Below, one piece after another: positions 59,231-64,000 of a stretch of DNA of 64,000 bases (positions are counted from its first letter, which is position 1; the number at the start of each line of letters is the position of its first letter). The notes beneath the pieces were generated by a model. The model was given only the letters and a program-made list of their open reading frames with translations, did no database searches and was not told the origin of the DNA. Position numbers and translations under genes: made by a program. Source of the stretch: Casuarius casuarius (Eukaryota > Chordata > Aves > Casuariiformes > Casuariidae); contig PTFA01000092.1 in the NCBI GenBank assembly GCA_003342895.1, positions 1,685,279 through 1,749,278 of the forward strand. Reading direction: 5' to 3'.

Positions 59231-62200
59231 CCCTAAAGGCTTGAACTGCAGCCCGGTCCTGGCAGCGCCGGGCAGTGTCTAACCTGGCCCAGGCGCTCTG
59301 TGAAGCCTTTGAGCCCCTCGAGTTTCCTTAGCCCTGGGGATGTGTTTTGTGATCCCTGCGGCCTCCCTGTGCCACGCTGCGGATAAACGCCAGGCAGCTT
59401 TAGTGTTATGCACGGTGCACCCAGCTCGTCTCTCTACGGGCTGTTCATTTCCATATGAAACATTTCTTTAAATAGCAACAATTTCAGGGGCTGATTTTAT
59501 CGTCCTTGCCATGGCTGCTCTCAGTTGTGGTGCCCTTTTGCATCTCCTGACTTATTTGTTTCTGTTGATCTTTGTGGTCCCATAATTGCTTCTTCCCCAT
59601 CCATTTTTCACCCGAGAAGTCTCCCTGCGCGTTCCGGTCACAGACCTCTTTCCCGTTCCTGTCGGTAATGTGTGTCCCTGACCAAAGGTTTAGCTCGAGC
59701 GAGGGATGCTGTTCTTTAATATCCATCTCCCCGGAGCAGCACGAGGGCGTCCGTCCTGCTCCGAGGCGGCTGGCCGGGAGAGACCTTGTCCCGAGGTGCC
59801 CACGTGCACCCAGGGCTGCAAAACCAACCCGACCGCGGAAGAGGAGGAAGCCTAACACTGCGGGGGAAAATATTTATTTCGGAAGCAACACAGTTTGCAA
59901 AGCAAGACAAGCCAGTGAAGTGGGTATTCTGTTTGAATACTTTATTTTGGTGCCTCTAAGAGGATTGGTTTTAAATGAAAAGGTTTGTAAACAAACAGGT
60001 TTGTTTTTTCGGTAGCTCTCTTTGAACATACATCTTTTTTTTGATAATGAAACCGCTTTGTGCATATCCCCTTCCCTTAGTGCTATTTCAATTTCCTTTT
60101 AAATTTAAATTTCCCTTATAGGAAATAAGAACGCGCCTGATTATTTCTGAATAGCTTTTCTCTTAGTCCTTGCAAAGTTGTCCCTATATATTTTTTTTTT
60201 TAGGTTTCTCTTCTTTTCCCCAAATGTGTGTGCTGATATTCTGTGCTCTTTAATGTCTTCCAGGAGATTTCCATTCCCCGCATCAAGTCTTCCTAAATTG
60301 TCTCTTTAATCCCCAGGTTCTTAGTGCTTGGCAATGCTACTTGTTCTGAAGTGCTGTGATGGGAAGGTGGAGGGTTTTTTTTTTTTCCCCCTCATTAGCT
60401 GCTTTTAACATTCACCTCCTTTGTTTGTGTATCTTCTTTAGAAGATACCCTGCCTTTGTGGGCAGGGCTTTGCTCTTCTGAGGTGTTAATAAGCCTCTGG
60501 CAGAGACGACATCTGTGGCAGAGGACATTAAGTTCTGAAAACATACTTCTCGTGTGATGAGGCCCGTTACCTCATCTGAGCAGCAACTACTGCTTTTAAA
60601 GAGCAAGGACAAAGGAAACACTGGCTTAGGGCTGCTTCGTGGTGGCTTTTTCATATGTATCAAGACTCCAGCTCAAAGTGTTTGAACGGGAGGAGGGGGA
60701 AGAGACTGTAGAGGGGAGGAATATAGAGCAAAACTTGTGAAGGGGAAAAGGAAAAAGCAGAGAGTATTTAAAAATGCTGTGCATTGCCTTAAACCAACAC
60801 CTAGTGAAGGATAAAGGCTTTGCAGAGTGTATACGTGATCCATCCATCTGTTCATCCCTTTTATCCAATCCTATAGTCACGCGTATCATGAGAGCGGTTC
60901 AGGCTTCGCCGTCGCGGGCGTGTCAGATGTTCCACGCCGAACGAGATCAAACCGGGGATTTGCAGCCTGTGGGATGCAAAAGATGTCGGAGGGATGCGTG
61001 CTCTTCCCTTCCCATATTGACAAATGGGAGGGGATTGCTTTTAGCGGGACGGTGCTGCATTGCCCCTACGACAGGCTGTTAAAGGTCGAATTACCACCTC
61101 GCTGCTGCCGGGTGTAACCGAGTCGCTGGATGCTGAGTGCATGGAGACCTTGTGCCTCCCTCTTGACATGGTGTCCTGGTAAAGCAGCTCTTCTGTTAGC
61201 CCTTAAACATTGCGGGGCAGAATGAGGGCTGGCTCTAGCTCTGAATCCCATGGGAAAGATTTTCTCTCCGCCCCCCTCCCACCCTTTGAATTCCTATGTT
61301 TAACTGAAGACATTTTTTCAGTATTCTCGTTATTGCAATGTTGTACCTCAAGAGGTTGTAATGGAAACGGTGATGTGCCTGCTGGTCTGCAGAAATCAGT
61401 CCGATATAATATACCAAGTGACATATTCCAGGCTATTTTTAAATGAAGATACCAATTATTTGGTAGTTAGTTGACACCTCATTGGCAATCAAATAGTTCT
61501 GTTGTAGCATTTTCATGGCTGTTGGTATCCTGGAAGCTGAATAAAGCAAGGTGGTTCAGTGCACAAGGTGCACGTCTTGCTCTTCCCATCTCTGGCTGTT
61601 GGTGCAGGGAGGAGAAGTCCTTTCCCCAAACCGGGGAGCTGACAGCAGTTTTTTCTGCCATCATGCCTGAAATGGTGCATGGTGTTACGCGGCTCTTGGT
61701 GGCAGTGGAGGCGATGGACTGTGCGACCTCAACGCTCTGGTGGTGCTTCGCCCCGTAGCCGTCCTCCCCTGCCCGACCTGCCGCGCAGAGCCGCCCTGCC
61801 GAGCCCCGCGCGTGGCCGGGGAGCAGCAGAAGCCCTGGCCGGGGGGTTGCCGTCTCCTCCCCAAGGACACGTTTCCTGAAGTGTCTTTTCTGCGCTCCTG
61901 GAAGCCATCCAAACCTCTGTGTGAGCGCTGAAACGCGAAGCCGGCTGGCACGCGCTTTACCGCGGCACGAGGTGACTTCTGCGCCTGCAGATTGACGGTC
62001 TCTGCTGCCGGCATGACACGTCTCTGCGTGCTGTAGCCCTGGCACCGACCGGTGCCACGCACGCAGGCACCTCCTCTCGCGTTGCTCGCAGAAGCTCCTT
62101 CCCTTCCCTGCTCAGGAAAAGGAGCTATTTATGGAGCCGGACAAGGTGACCTCCATATGGCAGCTTCTGCCACTCGCCGTGGGGACTCGAGCTAGGCACA

Positions 62201-62406
62201 TGCTCCTTGGGCAAGGCAGAAAGACACTCGCCGGTACCGGCCGCGTGCAAGCGTACTTTGCTTTCAAAGCAGCAGAACGGTGTTTAAACAAAGGACAAAG
62301 TTTAAAAAAAAAAGAAAAAAAATCAAGAATGGGAAAGCAAAGCCTTCTGAATTCCCCTATGCAGCTCGGGGAAAACAGGATGCGTTTCTGCAGGCTGCAT
62401 TTTTCT
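59231..62406. other. Unique non-coding DNA
   Basis: A CpG-rich patch at 61740-61830; pyrimidine-rich and T-rich stretches at 60100-60390. Frames of up to 188 codons lack recognisable domains. No transposon recognised. Confidence 0.45.
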
Positions 62407-62439
62407 ATAATATTCTAAAATTTTCATTTAGAATATTAT
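62407..62439. repeat. AT-rich inverted repeat (13-bp stem, 7-base loop)
   Basis: ATAATATTCTAAA at 62407-62419 and its exact reverse complement TTTAGAATATTAT at 62427-62439 are separated by ATTTTCA. The stem is perfect and mismatches begin immediately outside. Too short for a typical microRNA precursor. Confidence 0.95.
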
Positions 62440-64000
62440 CAAGGTAAATAGTATAAATATTCAATTAACTGCCCCTTCCAAATAACAGGCCAGCAACCAG
62501 CACCCCCCGGGAGAGAACTTAATTCCTCTACAATTATAGCTGTCTCTTCCTTTCTCTAATGTCTTTCCCCACTCTTCTTTCCCGTTCTGGGGGATCATAC
62601 AGAAGCACTCTGTATTGGGGGCAGCTCTGCAGATGCTTAAAACAGAAAGGTGACCCACACCTTTACAGAAGCGGAGGGGCTGCGGGGAAGCAGGGAGAGG
62701 ACGAGGAGCAGGGCGGGAGGGTGCAGGAGCTCGCTGCCGCCTTCCACGGGCTCCCGCGTGGAGTCCAGCCGTGCTGACGCAGGGGGAGGCTTGGGCTGCC
62801 TCGCGTCTGCGGGTCGGTGTGATTTGACCGGGCATCTGTGAAGTCGCACAGTGACGAAAGCTGGGCAGGGAAAGGAGCTTCCCACCTAACAGAAAACGTC
62901 CCTTCCCTGCAGTTTCAGACGACTAGAACAGGCTGCCGCCGTGCTTTGTGTGATGTCCTAGCAAACGCAGAAGAGACCGAGTGCCACCATCTTCATGCCA
63001 AATTCTGCTGTTTGACTTGTGTGGGGCAACTCTTGGTTTGAGTGGAGGCGCGCAGGTTTAGCAAACAGCCAGTATTTTTCTTGTAAGTGCATCTAAATAG
63101 TAACTGTCAAAATTGCAGTAACAACATTGCCATTTTCGTGGCCGGTCGCTCTTCGTTGCACCAGAGCTGAGAGGTTCTGTGCTGCAGCAGGGCTAGTTTT
63201 CACTTGCGGCCCTGACTTCCCACAGCTGCCGCAGAGCCGGTTCGGTGGGGCAGGCTTTCGGCGGAGGCGTTGCACGCTGGATGGAAGATCACGGCTGTGC
63301 AGAATAGCTGCAGGGCGTACGTGCAGTCCGTACAGCGAGGAGCAGCAAATCCTCTCTGCAAACCATTGCCTCCCGCTGGCTTCCCGAAGGCGACGGGCTC
63401 GGCCGTGCGCGGGTTCCCGAGCATGGAAACCTGCTCTCGGGGTGGCAGCAGGACGCGGGCAGCATCAGGAGGAAAAGATCTTGTCTCACTATTTGCAGTA
63501 ATTCACATTTAGAGCTGCTTGAATAATTCATGGTAGATCTTAACTATTTCTTTACATCTGATACTTATGCAAAGGTAATTTTTCTCATTATCTGACTAGC
63601 CCTGCTTTATGTGGTTTAGATAATAGATAATAATAGCAGTAAACTTACAAGAAGGGTGTTCTCCTTTTAATGCTGAATAAGGAACTATACTGAAATGAGG
63701 AAAACAGTACCAGCCCAGCAGTTTCTCTGTTCCATTGAATGACAGAAGAGAAGCATTCAAATGTTTTCTCTAGCCCTTCCTGCTCCGCGTCTCGCTAGCG
63801 TGCTCTCCAAAAGCACGTGTCCTCGTAAATCCCTTCCTTCTGCAGGCAGCGAGCAGAGTAAACACAATGGATATGTATTTTGCTGCCAGCAGGAATCTGT
63901 GGGCATAGATCTGCACAGGCTTTCGCGAGGCATACGTACATTAAAACTATTGAAGAGTTTGTTTTAAAAGATGCATTAAAATCTGCATTTCTGCTGATGC
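62440..64000. other. Unique non-coding DNA
   Basis: Mildly GC-rich at 62680-62830 and 63230-63440, then AT-rich to the right edge. No gene, RNA gene or transposon recognised. Confidence 0.45.

Noticed and set aside
1..64000. CRISPR arrays, prokaryotic operons, phage genes and rRNA genes were considered.
   Set aside because: Nothing in the sequence supports them; base composition, CpG islands and LINE/SINE relics indicate vertebrate nuclear DNA, and the tandem repeats lack spacer structure.
1..64000. Known microRNA hairpins (for example miR-9, miR-124, miR-137, let-7, miR-125 families).
   Set aside because: Scanning by eye for the mature sequences I remember found no match; a covariance-model search would be needed to exclude others.

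Overview
This window looks like vertebrate, most likely avian, non-coding DNA. I can support no protein-coding gene in it. The main organism clue is a decayed CR1/L3-type LINE on the minus strand (about 40.3-41.05 kb), a family that dominates sauropsid genomes. The absence of any recognisable Alu, B1 or L1 element and the very low repeat load also fit a bird. A crocodile or turtle is not strictly excluded. None of the open reading frames carries a domain I recognise. The longest (279, 259 and 233 codons) sit in CpG-rich DNA, where stop codons are scarce.

Layout. 0-1 kb: a CCCTGT/CCCTGC minisatellite followed by a dense CpG island. 1-9.5 kb: AT-rich unique DNA with 17 isolated ambiguous bases (all before 8.3 kb), an exact 35-bp tandem duplication, a TCTAAG hexamer array, a perfect POU-dimer (MORE) site and a GGGGAC G-rich array. 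9.5-11 kb: a block that looks regulatory, with two CpG-rich patches, an AP-1/MAF-like site, a long G-rich tract and an AT-rich stretch. 11-24 kb: mostly unique DNA with a GT microsatellite, CpG-rich patches and an RFX-like X-box. 24.2-24.5 kb: a 39-bp minisatellite interrupted by a 75-N gap. 24.5-40 kb: unique DNA with AT-rich homeodomain/octamer blocks and a MIR-like SINE relic. 40.3-41 kb: the CR1/L3 relic. 41.7 kb: an exact 55-bp tandem duplication. 44-48.3 kb: two CpG islands; the second has NF-Y and RFX X-box motifs and a palindromic POU site beside it, and is the best promoter candidate. 50.7-51 kb: a 28-bp palindrome and the best exon-like segment. 53 kb: a degenerate tRNA-Arg-like relic on the minus strand. 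55.6-56.8 kb: another large CpG island. 57-64 kb: unique DNA with a palindromic Grainyhead-type site and an AT-rich hairpin.

Taken together, the poverty of transposons, the repeated CpG islands without coding exons, and the clusters of POU, homeodomain, RFX and AP-1-like motifs resemble the regulatory neighbourhood or long introns of a developmental gene. That is inference: conservation cannot be seen from one sequence. No exotic new system is evident. The observations most worth testing are the RFX/NF-Y CpG-island promoter candidate, the two different POU-dimer palindromes, the exon-like segment at 50.9 kb and the tRNA-like relic.
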